Below are positions 15,003 to 20,243 of a DNA stretch of 21,775 nucleotides, piece after piece. The notes beneath the pieces were generated by a model. That model worked only from the letters and a program-made list of their open reading frames with translations. It did not search any database and was not told the origin of the DNA. Positions within the stretch are counted from its first letter, which is position 1, and each line of letters opens with the position of its first letter. The DNA is taken from positions 1 through 21,775 of IMG/VR virus record IMGVR_UViG_3300032245_000575; one strand, given 5' to 3'. The DNA is from a virus. The translations under genes were made by a program, and so were the position numbers.

Positions 15003-15422
15003 GTGAACACAACAGAAACAAAACCGCTTGCGGAATTATGCGCTGAATTAGGCATTACCGCAACAGCAAAAGAGTTAGACACCTTCAACAGCGAAGGCGG
15101 ATTAACTAAGTTTCCTGATTGGGCAAAACAGGGCTGGACGGTATCGCTCAGATATAAGGGAGAGCGGGCACAGTTTCGTTTTTATGGTGGTGGATCGGCT
15201 AAAACCCCCACCGCTAGCGATCTAGTTTGGGCGGTGGCGATAGATAGCACCGCACTAAATGAGGAGTTTGGCGATTGGTGCAAAGAGTTTGGCTACGATA
15301 CCGACAGAATAAAAGCCCGCTCAATTTACAAGGCTTGTCAAACCAATGCGAACAGATTAAAAAACTTAATAAATGATGAGGATCTATTTTCTCAATTAGT
15401 AGAAAGAGCAAGGGATTACTAA
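15003..15422 (+). CDS. Conserved phage protein of unknown function, 139 aa
   Basis: GTG at 15003 preceded by GAGGGAG. The middle has RAQFRFYGGGSAKTPTASDLV, then AIDSTALNEEFGDWCKEFGYDTD, then RKAE-like RIKARSIYKACQTNANRLK. This layout (a beta strand with FYxGG, PTAxDV, an FxDWCxExGYDTD box and a final amphipathic helix) matches a small protein found across many phages of diverse hosts. No activity is known for it, to my knowledge. Length is as expected. The next reading frame starts by TAATG overlap. Confidence 0.85.
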   Translation: MNTTETKPLAELCAELGITATAKELDTFNSEGGLTKFPDWAKQGWTVSLRYKGERAQFRFYGGGSAKTPTASDLVWAVAIDSTALNEEFGDWCKEFGYDTDRIKARSIYKACQTNANRLKNLINDEDLFSQLVERARDY

Positions 15423-15457
15423 TGAGCGAGTCAACGAGAGAGGGCAAGAAAAAATGA
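15422..15457 (+). CDS. Possible 11-aa micropeptide, partial duplicate of a downstream N-terminus
   Basis: From ATG at 15422, overlapping the previous TAA by one base (TAATG), the frame reads MSESTREGKKK and stops at TGA 15455-15457, which overlaps the next ATG. The first seven residues nearly repeat the start of the 54-aa protein at 15668 (MSEPTRE), and the DNA matches at 18 of the first 22 positions. It may be a leader peptide for re-initiation or a remnant of duplication. Such a short frame could also be meaningless. Confidence 0.3.
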   Translation: MSESTREGKKK

Positions 15458-15522
15458 CATCACTAAACGATATAATAGAAGAGCTAGAGCAAGAGCTAGC
15501 AGACAAGGAGGAGCAAGAGTGA
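15454..15522 (+). CDS. Acidic micropeptide, 22 aa
   Basis: ATG at 15454, with GAGGG about 9 bases upstream, encodes MTSLNDIIEELEQELADKEE and two more residues. The peptide is a strongly acidic helix with i/i+4 E/L spacing. The stop (15520-15522) overlaps the GTG of the next gene as GTGA. The chain of four-base overlaps supports translation; function unknown. Confidence 0.45.
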   Translation: MTSLNDIIEELEQELADKEEQE

Positions 15523-15671
15523 AACCTTCAGACGCTGTAAAGGTAGCGATTCAATCGTTAGACCACAAGACCGCACCGCGCTATTCAAAAGAGGAGATAG
15601 AAGGCAAGAGGGCGGAATTAAAGCAAGCTTTGGAGCAAGCTCTTATCATTTTAAAGGAGGTCCAAAAGTGA
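15519..15671 (+). CDS. Small helical protein, 50 aa
   Basis: GTG at 15519 has AAGGAGG seven bases upstream, an excellent ribosome site. The product starts MKPSDAVKVAIQSLDHKTAP and continues as one charged helix (EEIEGKRAELKQALEQALIILKEV). The TGA at 15669-15671 overlaps the following GTG by four bases. It resembles the neighbouring 54-aa protein in size and helical nature, so the two may form a heteromer; this is inferred. Confidence 0.65.
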   Translation: MKPSDAVKVAIQSLDHKTAPRYSKEEIEGKRAELKQALEQALIILKEVQK

Positions 15672-15832
15672 GCGAGCCAACCAGAGAGTATCTCTTAGCA
15701 AAGGCGGAGCTGTGCGTTAAGACCGCAATCCGCCAACTTATGGAGGAGGAGACGGCGCAAGCTTTGAAGAACATAGAGAGGGCCAATAGCGCCCTGTACA
15801 GGGTGCTAGGGATTGAAAGAGAGGGAGAGTAA
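15668..15832 (+). CDS. Small helical protein, 54 aa
   Basis: GTG at 15668, preceded by AAAGGAGGT at eight bases, a near-perfect match to the 16S rRNA tail, starts a 54-aa protein beginning MSEPTREYLL. It is almost all predicted helix, with EEETAQALKNIERANSALYR in the middle and an acidic end. It overlaps the previous gene as GTGA and ends one base before the next start. The ribosome site suggests high expression. No known family recognised. Confidence 0.7.
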   Translation: MSEPTREYLLAKAELCVKTAIRQLMEEETAQALKNIERANSALYRVLGIEREGE

Positions 15833-16072
15833 GTGAGCAAGCTCAACGGGAAAGGCTATAGCCTTTTATTTGAAGTAGCAGACAGTGATGGAGAGACCAC
15901 ATACGGGGGAGAATCCCCCGTCCTAGCTATTCAATGGTTTAGACAATCACCAGCGGGATCACGCCTATATGTTACAGCGTGGGACGGTAACGAGGTAGAG
16001 AGCCAACCGCTAGGCCCTGCCATTGACCTAACAGAGCTAGTGGGCGCCGTGCGTGGAGGTTGGATATGGTAG
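15833..16072 (+). CDS. Small conserved-type protein, 79 aa
   Basis: GTG at 15833 directly abuts the preceding TAA; GAGGGAGAG lies 5 bases upstream. The sequence looks like a small beta-rich fold: LLFEVADSDGETTYGGESPV, then AIQWFRQSPAGSRLYVTAWD, then GPAIDLTELVGAVRGG. The WFRQSPxGSRLxVxAWD core is of a kind I recall in actinophage small proteins, function unknown. The end overlaps the Cys-rich gene by seven bases. Confidence 0.75.
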   Translation: MSKLNGKGYSLLFEVADSDGETTYGGESPVLAIQWFRQSPAGSRLYVTAWDGNEVESQPLGPAIDLTELVGAVRGGWIW

Positions 16073-16248
16073 AGGGGGAGGGCGCGTGCGAAGAGTGTGC
16101 GTTTGAGGGAGAGCCTCCATTATGGTGCACCGTATGTTATACGGAAGACCCTACCACTTGCGTTAATTGTGGGTACTGTACCTCTTGCGATAGGGTACAG
16201 AGAAAGATGGCGTTTAAGGGTTGGCGATCACGAGGGAGCTGGCGATGA
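16066..16248 (+). CDS. Zinc-binding Cys-rich protein, 60 aa
   Basis: The ATG at 16066 is six bases after GGAGG, so I prefer it to the in-frame TTG at 16060. Eight cysteines occur as four CxxC pairs: C8/C11, C21/C24, C32/C35 and C38/C41. They would hold two zinc ions in a double zinc-ribbon arrangement. The C-terminus is basic (RVQRKMAFKGWRSRGSWR), suggesting contact with nucleic acid. It could be a transcription or replication cofactor; WhiB-like proteins use a different four-cysteine spacing, so that assignment does not fit. Confidence 0.7.
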   Translation: MVEGEGACEECAFEGEPPLWCTVCYTEDPTTCVNCGYCTSCDRVQRKMAFKGWRSRGSWR

Positions 16249-16313
16249 TCTGGTTTATCTTATTATGGTTTATACTGTTCACTGTGTATACAAGAGGGAG
16301 AGACAATGACTAA
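16245..16313 (+). CDS. Membrane micropeptide, 22 aa
   Basis: ATG at 16245 overlaps the preceding stop as ATGA and has GGGAG six bases upstream. The peptide starts MIWFILLWFILFTVYTRGR and ends DND: one hydrophobic, Trp/Phe-rich span followed by two arginines, so the C-terminus should remain in the cytoplasm. It overlaps the next gene by eight bases. Placed just before the transglycosylase region, it might help permeabilise the membrane or anchor a partner; that is inference. Its size is too small for automatic gene callers. Confidence 0.55.
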   Translation: MIWFILLWFILFTVYTRGRDND

Positions 16314-16587
16314 GACAGCTGGCGCAAGCCAGACAATTCATTACCGTAACTACAGACGGGCAAGAGACCGTGCTATGCGTAGGTTGGCTAACGCCTATCC
16401 CGATCAGTACAAAGAATACTTGCAAGAGGAGAGGGCATTAGATGAAACTACTGGGAAAAAGTGGGTTAGTACTGGCGCTACTGTTAGCGTCGGGCTTAGC
16501 GTTGACTCACACGAATCTAACTCCAAGGTTAGAGGTAATACCACAGATGAAGGAGAGAACGAAGGCAACTCAGGAGGAAAAGCGTGA
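16306..16587 (+). CDS. Actinophage-type small basic protein, 93 aa
   Basis: ATG at 16306 follows AGAGGGAGAG. The first half carries IHYRNYRRARDRAMRRLANA and then YPDQYKEYLQEERALDET; this RNYxRARDRAxxRLaxxYPxxYxxxLxeE pattern recurs in small actinophage proteins and may be an RNA- or DNA-binding helix pair. The second half (residues 48-93) is Ser/Gly/Asn/Glu-rich and looks disordered. It coincides with the start of the transglycosylase frame, so its composition may be forced by the overlap. The stop overlaps the next gene as GTGA. Confidence 0.75.
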   Translation: MTKTAGASQTIHYRNYRRARDRAMRRLANAYPDQYKEYLQEERALDETTGKKWVSTGATVSVGLSVDSHESNSKVRGNTTDEGENEGNSGGKA

Positions 16588-16876
16588 GAATAGAAGAATT
16601 GCAAGGGAATATAGTGCAGCTCTCGGATATTCGAGAAGAGAAATTGCGTGCCTTGTCACCCTATGGACCAGTGAAAGCAGGTTTGACCACTTGGCCAAAC
16701 CACGAGACTCCAAAGGACGACCCACTAGTTCAGCTTTTGGAATTGCTCAACTCCTTGGAGAGCGCAGTGGATCACCTGAACTTCAAATCCTTCACGGTCT
16801 ACGATACCTTGGTAAGCGCTATCGAGGGAGTGCGTGTCGCGCTCTACGATTCCATAATAGAAAAGGGTGGTACTGA
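16442..16876 (+). CDS. Secreted lytic transglycosylase / lysozyme-like endolysin
   Basis: This 144-aa protein should cleave peptidoglycan. It starts with an N-terminal hydrophobic signal or anchor (residues 7-22, LVLALLLASGLA). A charged helix follows (35-55). The lysozyme-like part has a putative catalytic Glu78 in LWTSESRFD, the SLT-type motif SAFGIAQLL (97-105), a helix HGLRYLGKRYRGS and the closing ALRFHNRKGWY (134-144), as in actinobacterial transglycosylases. The ATG has GGAGAGGG seven bases upstream and the stop overlaps the methyltransferase ATG as TGATG. It overlaps the 93-aa gene by 146 bases and the 101-aa frame by 293, in other frames. Confidence 0.72.
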   Translation: MKLLGKSGLVLALLLASGLALTHTNLTPRLEVIPQMKERTKATQEEKRENRRIAREYSAALGYSRREIACLVTLWTSESRFDHLAKPRDSKGRPTSSAFGIAQLLGERSGSPELQILHGLRYLGKRYRGSACRALRFHNRKGWY

Positions 16877-16889
16877 TGAAACTTCTTGA
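16584..16889 (+). CDS. Overlapping frame, 101 aa (possible overprinted gene)
   Basis: GTG at 16584 overlaps the preceding stop as GTGA and has AGGAGG six bases upstream, the best start context in the neighbourhood. The frame begins MRIEELQGNIVQLSDIREEK and then predicts an amphipathic helical part (DPLVQLLELLNSLESAVDHL, and then VYDTLVSAIEGVRVALYDSI), without a known domain. Nearly its entire length shares DNA with the transglycosylase catalytic domain in another frame. One of the two may be spurious, but both have good signals. It ends 14 bases into the methyltransferase gene. Confidence 0.45.
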   Translation: MRIEELQGNIVQLSDIREEKLRALSPYGPVKAGLTTWPNHETPKDDPLVQLLELLNSLESAVDHLNFKSFTVYDTLVSAIEGVRVALYDSIIEKGGTDETS

Positions 16890-17547
16890 TTTATATTGCA
16901 AAGCAGGAGGAGCAAGTAAAGGCTACGCTGATGCTGGCTTTGAAGTAACAGGTATAGATATTAAGAAACAAAAGCGTTATCCCTATACCTTTATTCAGGC
17001 TGACGCTTTGGAAATCCTTTCAGATTTAGATTACCTGCGCACCTTTGATGTGATTACAGCTAGTCCACCCTGCCAAACTCATTCACGCACTAAGCATTTA
17101 AGAGATGCACAAGGTGGAACCACTACCAAGATAGACTTAATTCCGCAGACTAGAGCTGCGCTTATCGCTAGTGGCAAACCTTATGTAATAGAAAATGTTC
17201 CAGGCGCACCTCTTATTAATCCAATTCAATTATGTGGATCATCTTTTGGATTAAAGGTACGCAGACATAGACTTTTTGAATCCAACTATGAGATACTAGG
17301 ATCTGTCTGTAAGCACAAGGAACAGGGAAAACCTATTGGCGTTTACGGGGCAATGAACGATACAGCTCAGGGCTTGGATAAAACTACTGGTAAGTATGTC
17401 ATTGGAGGGTCTACCGCCAAGACTGTAGAAGAAGCAAGGCTAGCAATGGGCATTGATTGGATGATTTGGGGAGAGTTAGTAGAGGCAATCCCTCCAGCCT
17501 ACACGCTGCACATAGGGCAGCAGTTAATGAGGTTACTTAATGAGTGA
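16876..17547 (+). CDS. C5-type cytosine DNA methyltransferase (putative)
   Basis: This 223-aa enzyme should transfer a methyl group from S-adenosylmethionine to cytosine in DNA. Motif I is DLYCKAGGASKGYADAGF (5-22), motif IV PPCQ with catalytic Cys66, motif VI ENV (106-108), motif VIII RRHR (129-132), and motif X-like GQQL near the end. The target recognition region is short, making it a compact member. I chose ATG 16876, overlapping the transglycosylase stop as TGATG, rather than GTG 16867. No restriction endonuclease is nearby, so it is probably a solitary protective or regulatory methylase. Confidence 0.85.
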   Translation: MKLLDLYCKAGGASKGYADAGFEVTGIDIKKQKRYPYTFIQADALEILSDLDYLRTFDVITASPPCQTHSRTKHLRDAQGGTTTKIDLIPQTRAALIASGKPYVIENVPGAPLINPIQLCGSSFGLKVRRHRLFESNYEILGSVCKHKEQGKPIGVYGAMNDTAQGLDKTTGKYVIGGSTAKTVEEARLAMGIDWMIWGELVEAIPPAYTLHIGQQLMRLLNE

Positions 17548-18007
17548 AGGATTCTATAAAGGTGATACTTTTAGATCATCAGTTGATGACACTTGGACTA
17601 CGCCTAAAAAGTTCTATGCAAAACTGCACGAAGAGTTTGGCTTTACCCTTGATGCAGCTGCATTAAAAGAATCTGCTCTTTGTGATACATACTTTGGCCC
17701 AGATCATAGTGACCCAAGTATGCGCGATGCCCTGGTTTTGGATTGGTCAGAGTATGCGCCAAGCAAAACAGTATGGCTTAACCCTCCCTATGGTAGATCC
17801 ATTAAGGATTGGGTGGCCAAGGCAGACAGTGAAAGCAAAAGAGGCTTGACAGTAGTATGTTTGGTTCCAGCAAGAACAGATACTAATTGGTGGTGGAATA
17901 GTTGTATTCATCACGAGGTTAGGTTCATTAAAGGTCGCCTTAAGTTTGGTGATGGTTTAAATTCAGCTCCATTTCCAAGTGCAGTTATAGTAATGAGAGG
18001 ACAGTAA
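17540..18007 (+). CDS. Phage DNA N6-adenine methyltransferase (Dam-like, PF05869-type)
   Basis: This 155-aa protein carries the elements of the phage N6-adenine methyltransferase family: DTWTTPKKFYAKLHEEF at the start, FTLDAAA (35-41), catalytic NPPY (81-84) in VWLNPPYGRSI, LVPARTDTNWW (108-118) and the tail VRFIKGRLKFGD with APFPSAVIV. It methylates adenine N6 using S-adenosylmethionine. Length is normal. The ATG lies eight bases before the previous gene's end with GAGG upstream; the stop forms TAATG with the next start. This points to tight co-translation. Confidence 0.92.
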   Translation: MSEGFYKGDTFRSSVDDTWTTPKKFYAKLHEEFGFTLDAAALKESALCDTYFGPDHSDPSMRDALVLDWSEYAPSKTVWLNPPYGRSIKDWVAKADSESKRGLTVVCLVPARTDTNWWWNSCIHHEVRFIKGRLKFGDGLNSAPFPSAVIVMRGQ

Positions 18008-18636
18008 TGCTTATATTCGATTTCTTTTCTGGTACTGGTAGTTCTACGCAAGCGTTCAAAGATGCAGGTCATACTGTTATTACCTTTGAACTAGATGATT
18101 TCTTTGAGGCAACAGAACACGCTAATGTGTTCGACCTAAACGCAACCAATCTCATCGCCAAGTATGGACAGCCAGACTTTGTCTGGGCTAGCCCACCGTG
18201 CACTGCCTTTAGCGTGGCCTCAATGGGCCACCACTGGGGCGGAGGAATACGAGCATATGAACCCAAGACTGAAGCAGCTAGGATAAGCCAAGATTTGGTG
18301 GCTCACACTGTACAGTTAATTAAGGATCTCAACCCTACTAAGGGTTGGTTGATGGAGAACCCTAGAGGTATGCTCCGCAAGCTACCAGTAGTAGCCAACC
18401 TTCCACGCACTACGGTTACCTATTGCCAGTATGGAGATAGCCGTATGAAACCTACAGATTTGTGGGGAGTGGTACCTAACTGGGTCCCTCGTGATATGTG
18501 TAAGAACGGGCAGCCTTGTCACGAAGCTGCACCTCGTGGTGCTAAGACGGGAACTCAAGGTCTAAAGGGAGCGAGAGAAAGATCGCGTGTCCCGCACGCA
18601 TTGGGCGAGGAATTGTTAAAGGCTTTGCTACACTAA
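18007..18636 (+). CDS. C5-type DNA methyltransferase, actinophage type
   Basis: This 209-aa enzyme has motif I DFFSGTGSSTQAFKDAGH (5-22), a PPC motif IV with putative catalytic Cys65 (ASPPCTAFSV) and ENP (117-119) where classical C5 enzymes have ENV. YCQYGDSRMKPTDLWG (139-154) follows, then RSRVPHALG near the end. This is the layout of phage cytosine methyltransferase-like proteins; the specificity is unknown. AGAGGA precedes the ATG and TAATG couples it to the adenine methylase. It differs strongly from the 223-aa enzyme, so recent duplication is unlikely. It is the last gene before the terminator. Confidence 0.85.
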   Translation: MLIFDFFSGTGSSTQAFKDAGHTVITFELDDFFEATEHANVFDLNATNLIAKYGQPDFVWASPPCTAFSVASMGHHWGGGIRAYEPKTEAARISQDLVAHTVQLIKDLNPTKGWLMENPRGMLRKLPVVANLPRTTVTYCQYGDSRMKPTDLWGVVPNWVPRDMCKNGQPCHEAAPRGAKTGTQGLKGARERSRVPHALGEELLKALLH

Positions 18637-18658
18637 GAGAGCATTGCCCTCCTAAATG

Positions 18659-18708
18659 AACAGCCCTCGCAGGCTTAACCTCTTTCTCCTGCGGGGGCTG
18701 TTTTATTT
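18659..18708. terminator. Intrinsic terminator between convergent operons
   Basis: AACAGCCCTCGCAGG (18659-18673) pairs with CCTGCGGGGGCTGTT (18688-18702): 14 Watson-Crick pairs and one T-G wobble, 14-base loop, followed by TTATTT on the plus strand. It should end rightward transcription after the methyltransferases. The T tract on the minus side is poor, so termination of leftward transcripts is less certain. Confidence 0.9.
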
Positions 18709-19275
18709 CTTCTTGATCCAGACTTGGTCGTTCTTAGCAAGCAGCTCGTAGTCACCAAGGTGACGGTGAAGAAAGAGATCAACGCCAACCATAGGAGCAA
18801 GGCGTGGATCCCCACTCTCGTGGCTCCAAGTGTAATCATCAAAGGCAAGAATTCCGCCAGGCATAAGCTTGCGCCAGCTTAACTCAGCATCAACCAGCAC
18901 ACCAGCGGTTGTATGATCTGCGTCAACATAGATAAAGTCAAAGAGTTTGCCAGTATCTTTACTGGTAAAGAATGAAATGGTATCTCTGTGCGTAGGGATA
19001 ACCTGATAAAAGTCAGAGATCTTTGAATCATAAGTGGCTTTAACATCTTTAAAATCTATCTCCTCGTGAGCTGCTTCATCACTGCCACGCCAAGTATCTA
19101 CATCGTAGAGAACACAGTCTGGTCCAGTAAGTACATTCTCACAAAGCCAGACGCTGGCATCGCCAGTGAATACACCAAGCTGCAAGAAACGCAGGCCAGG
19201 TTCACCTGCCATTGGAATAAGGAACTGATCAAAGTTATGTTGCGCTGTCTGCGCAAACCAGTTTGGGTATGTCAT
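18703..19275 (-). CDS. Class I SAM-dependent methyltransferase (Methyltransf_24-like)
   Basis: This 190-aa protein has the glycine-rich AdoMet loop RFLQLGVFTGDASVW (29-43), an acidic end of strand 2 (YDVDTW, 57-62) and the motif FIYVDADHTTAGVLVDAEL (114-132), followed by LMPGGILAFDDYTW (137-150). This is the pattern of Methyltransf_24 enzymes, which typically act on small molecules or sugars. The substrate is unknown; modification of a nucleotide, lipid or glycan is possible. The start ATG overlaps the upstream stop as ATGA; the ribosome site is weak, so expression probably depends on coupling. It ends inside the tail of the terminator. Confidence 0.85.
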   Translation of the reverse strand: MTYPNWFAQTAQHNFDQFLIPMAGEPGLRFLQLGVFTGDASVWLCENVLTGPDCVLYDVDTWRGSDEAAHEEIDFKDVKATYDSKISDFYQVIPTHRDTISFFTSKDTGKLFDFIYVDADHTTAGVLVDAELSWRKLMPGGILAFDDYTWSHESGDPRLAPMVGVDLFLHRHLGDYELLAKNDQVWIKKK

Positions 19276-19544
19276 CGCTTAGGATTATCTGTGCTATAGA
19301 AACCGCTGCCCTTGAAAGAGATACTGGGCGCTGACCACTTGCGTTGGAACTGATTGTGACATTGATTGCAGATGTAAGTCTCTTCAGGATCATTCATCTT
19401 GCGTTCTATCTGGCGTACATCGCCACACCCTGGACACTCATACTCGTATATCATATAGCCATACCACCATTCCACTCGCTTCTTAGCACACTCTGGCGAG
19501 TGCTTGTAAGCACCCTTCCATTCTGTTTTGCAGTCACATCTCAC
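19272..19544 (-). CDS. FmdB-type zinc ribbon protein with N-terminal Cys extension
   Basis: Residues 31-85 show the FmdB/CxxC-CxxC-SSSS zinc ribbon: IYEYECPGCG (C37, C40), then ETYICNQCHNQF (C59, C62) and the signature SFKGSGFYSTD (76-86). FmdB-like proteins are small putative regulators. An extra N-terminal 30 residues hold C3, C5, H15 and C19, possibly a second metal site. The GTG start at 19544 forms a GTGA overlap with the previous gene, which supports the long form; initiation at Met31 would give the classical length. Either way, zinc binding is likely. Confidence 0.8.
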   Translation of the reverse strand: MRCDCKTEWKGAYKHSPECAKKRVEWWYGYMIYEYECPGCGDVRQIERKMNDPEETYICNQCHNQFQRKWSAPSISFKGSGFYSTDNPKR

Positions 19545-19702
19545 AACTTGTTAGCCTCATAATCATCTAACCATTTTATAGAATTGATACCAATAAGTTT
19601 TATAATTTCATTGCCACATTCCCAACAGATAATTTCATCAGCCCACTCAAAATCCTCGTGAACTTTTCTTCGCTCATTATGATTGCGACAGATACCTATC
19701 AT
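19541..19702 (-). CDS. Small Cys-containing protein, 53 aa
   Basis: The minus strand from ATG 19702 to TGA 19541 encodes 53 aa beginning MIGICRNHNERRKVHEDFEW. It has C5 with H8, and a pair C26/C29 in IICWECGNEII, enough for one zinc ion. GGAGGG lies about 11 bases before the start. The start overlaps the preceding stop as ATGA and the stop overlaps the FmdB-like gene as GTGA. The unbroken overlap chain makes it very likely real. Function unknown. Confidence 0.7.
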   Translation of the reverse strand: MIGICRNHNERRKVHEDFEWADEIICWECGNEIIKLIGINSIKWLDDYEANKL

Positions 19703-19863
19703 AGTTTTAATTCCCTCCATCGTGATACCAAAGCAAAATGAGATTCCAACAAATCGTAGAACTTATCTATATCATACTCACCGTGTTCAAGCACATCAAC
19801 TGCCAGCCATAACTCCATTTTATCTCTGCGATCTATTGCAGATAGTGGTGGTAATTCTTTCAT
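19699..19863 (-). CDS. Small acidic helical protein, 54 aa
   Basis: ATG 19863 to TGA 19699 on the minus strand encodes 54 aa, beginning MKELPPLSAIDRRDKMELWL, then a helix with FYDLLESHFALVSRW. It starts inside an ATGA overlap with the nuclease-like gene and ends in another ATGA. No recognisable domain. It lies in the replication-type operon between a nuclease-like protein and zinc proteins. Confidence 0.65.
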   Translation of the reverse strand: MKELPPLSAIDRRDKMELWLAVDVLEHGEYDIDKFYDLLESHFALVSRWRELKL

Positions 19864-20243
19864 AACTTGACTCCTTCAGATATATGTAAGTAACCTACTA
19901 ACTTCTCTACCTTGAAACGATTAGAGAACTCACTGGTCGCAGGCATACGCTGCTTGACCCAGTTAGGTTCTGGTACATCCATCAAGTCAAAAGAATAAAT
20001 ACCCTGTGGTGTGGAGTTGATATAGAAAGGGATAAGATCTTTCTCAGCTGACTGGACAATGAGTTTGCGGTACTTCATCTCTTCTATAAGTAGCGTATCG
20101 TAATGAGTATGGCGACACTTCAATTCAATATAGTGGCGAGCCTTCCAGCTGATACAGTCGAAGGCATCATAGATGCCTGGCGAACGCTCCAAGTCTGGGT
20201 ATATTTCCTGCTTAAGTTTGTCAAAGAGATCTTGTTCTTTCAC
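19860..20243 (-). CDS. Putative PD-(D/E)XK nuclease-like protein
   Basis: This 127-aa protein has DAFDCISWKARHYIELKCR (26-44). The D29/E40-x-K42 arrangement, preceded by a helix and followed by a helix with EEMKYRKLI, is the active-site pattern of small PD-(D/E)XK nucleases. The second half (FYINSTPQGIYSFDL, then MPATSEF) is consistent with a beta-rich core end. It may act in recombination, repair or DNA processing. It starts at GTG overlapping the sigma-like gene as GTGA. The catalytic reading is inferred from a short motif only. Confidence 0.6.
   Translation of the reverse strand: MKEQDLFDKLKQEIYPDLERSPGIYDAFDCISWKARHYIELKCRHTHYDTLLIEEMKYRKLIVQSAEKDLIPFYINSTPQGIYSFDLMDVPEPNWVKQRMPATSEFSNRFKVEKLVGYLHISEGVKL

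Noticed and set aside
15646-15846. Minus-strand frame opposite the 54-aa gene
   Set aside because: Antisense shadow with no ribosome site; the plus strand shows strong starts and overlaps.
16066-16248. WhiB-like regulator
   Set aside because: The Cys spacing is four CxxC pairs and lacks the WhiB signature (C-x(n)-C-xx-C-x5-C and the G[IV]WGG turn).
16097-16309. 70-codon plus-strand frame over the Cys-rich gene
   Set aside because: It is an out-of-frame reading of the CxxC protein; only its end contains the separate 22-aa membrane peptide, which has its own start.
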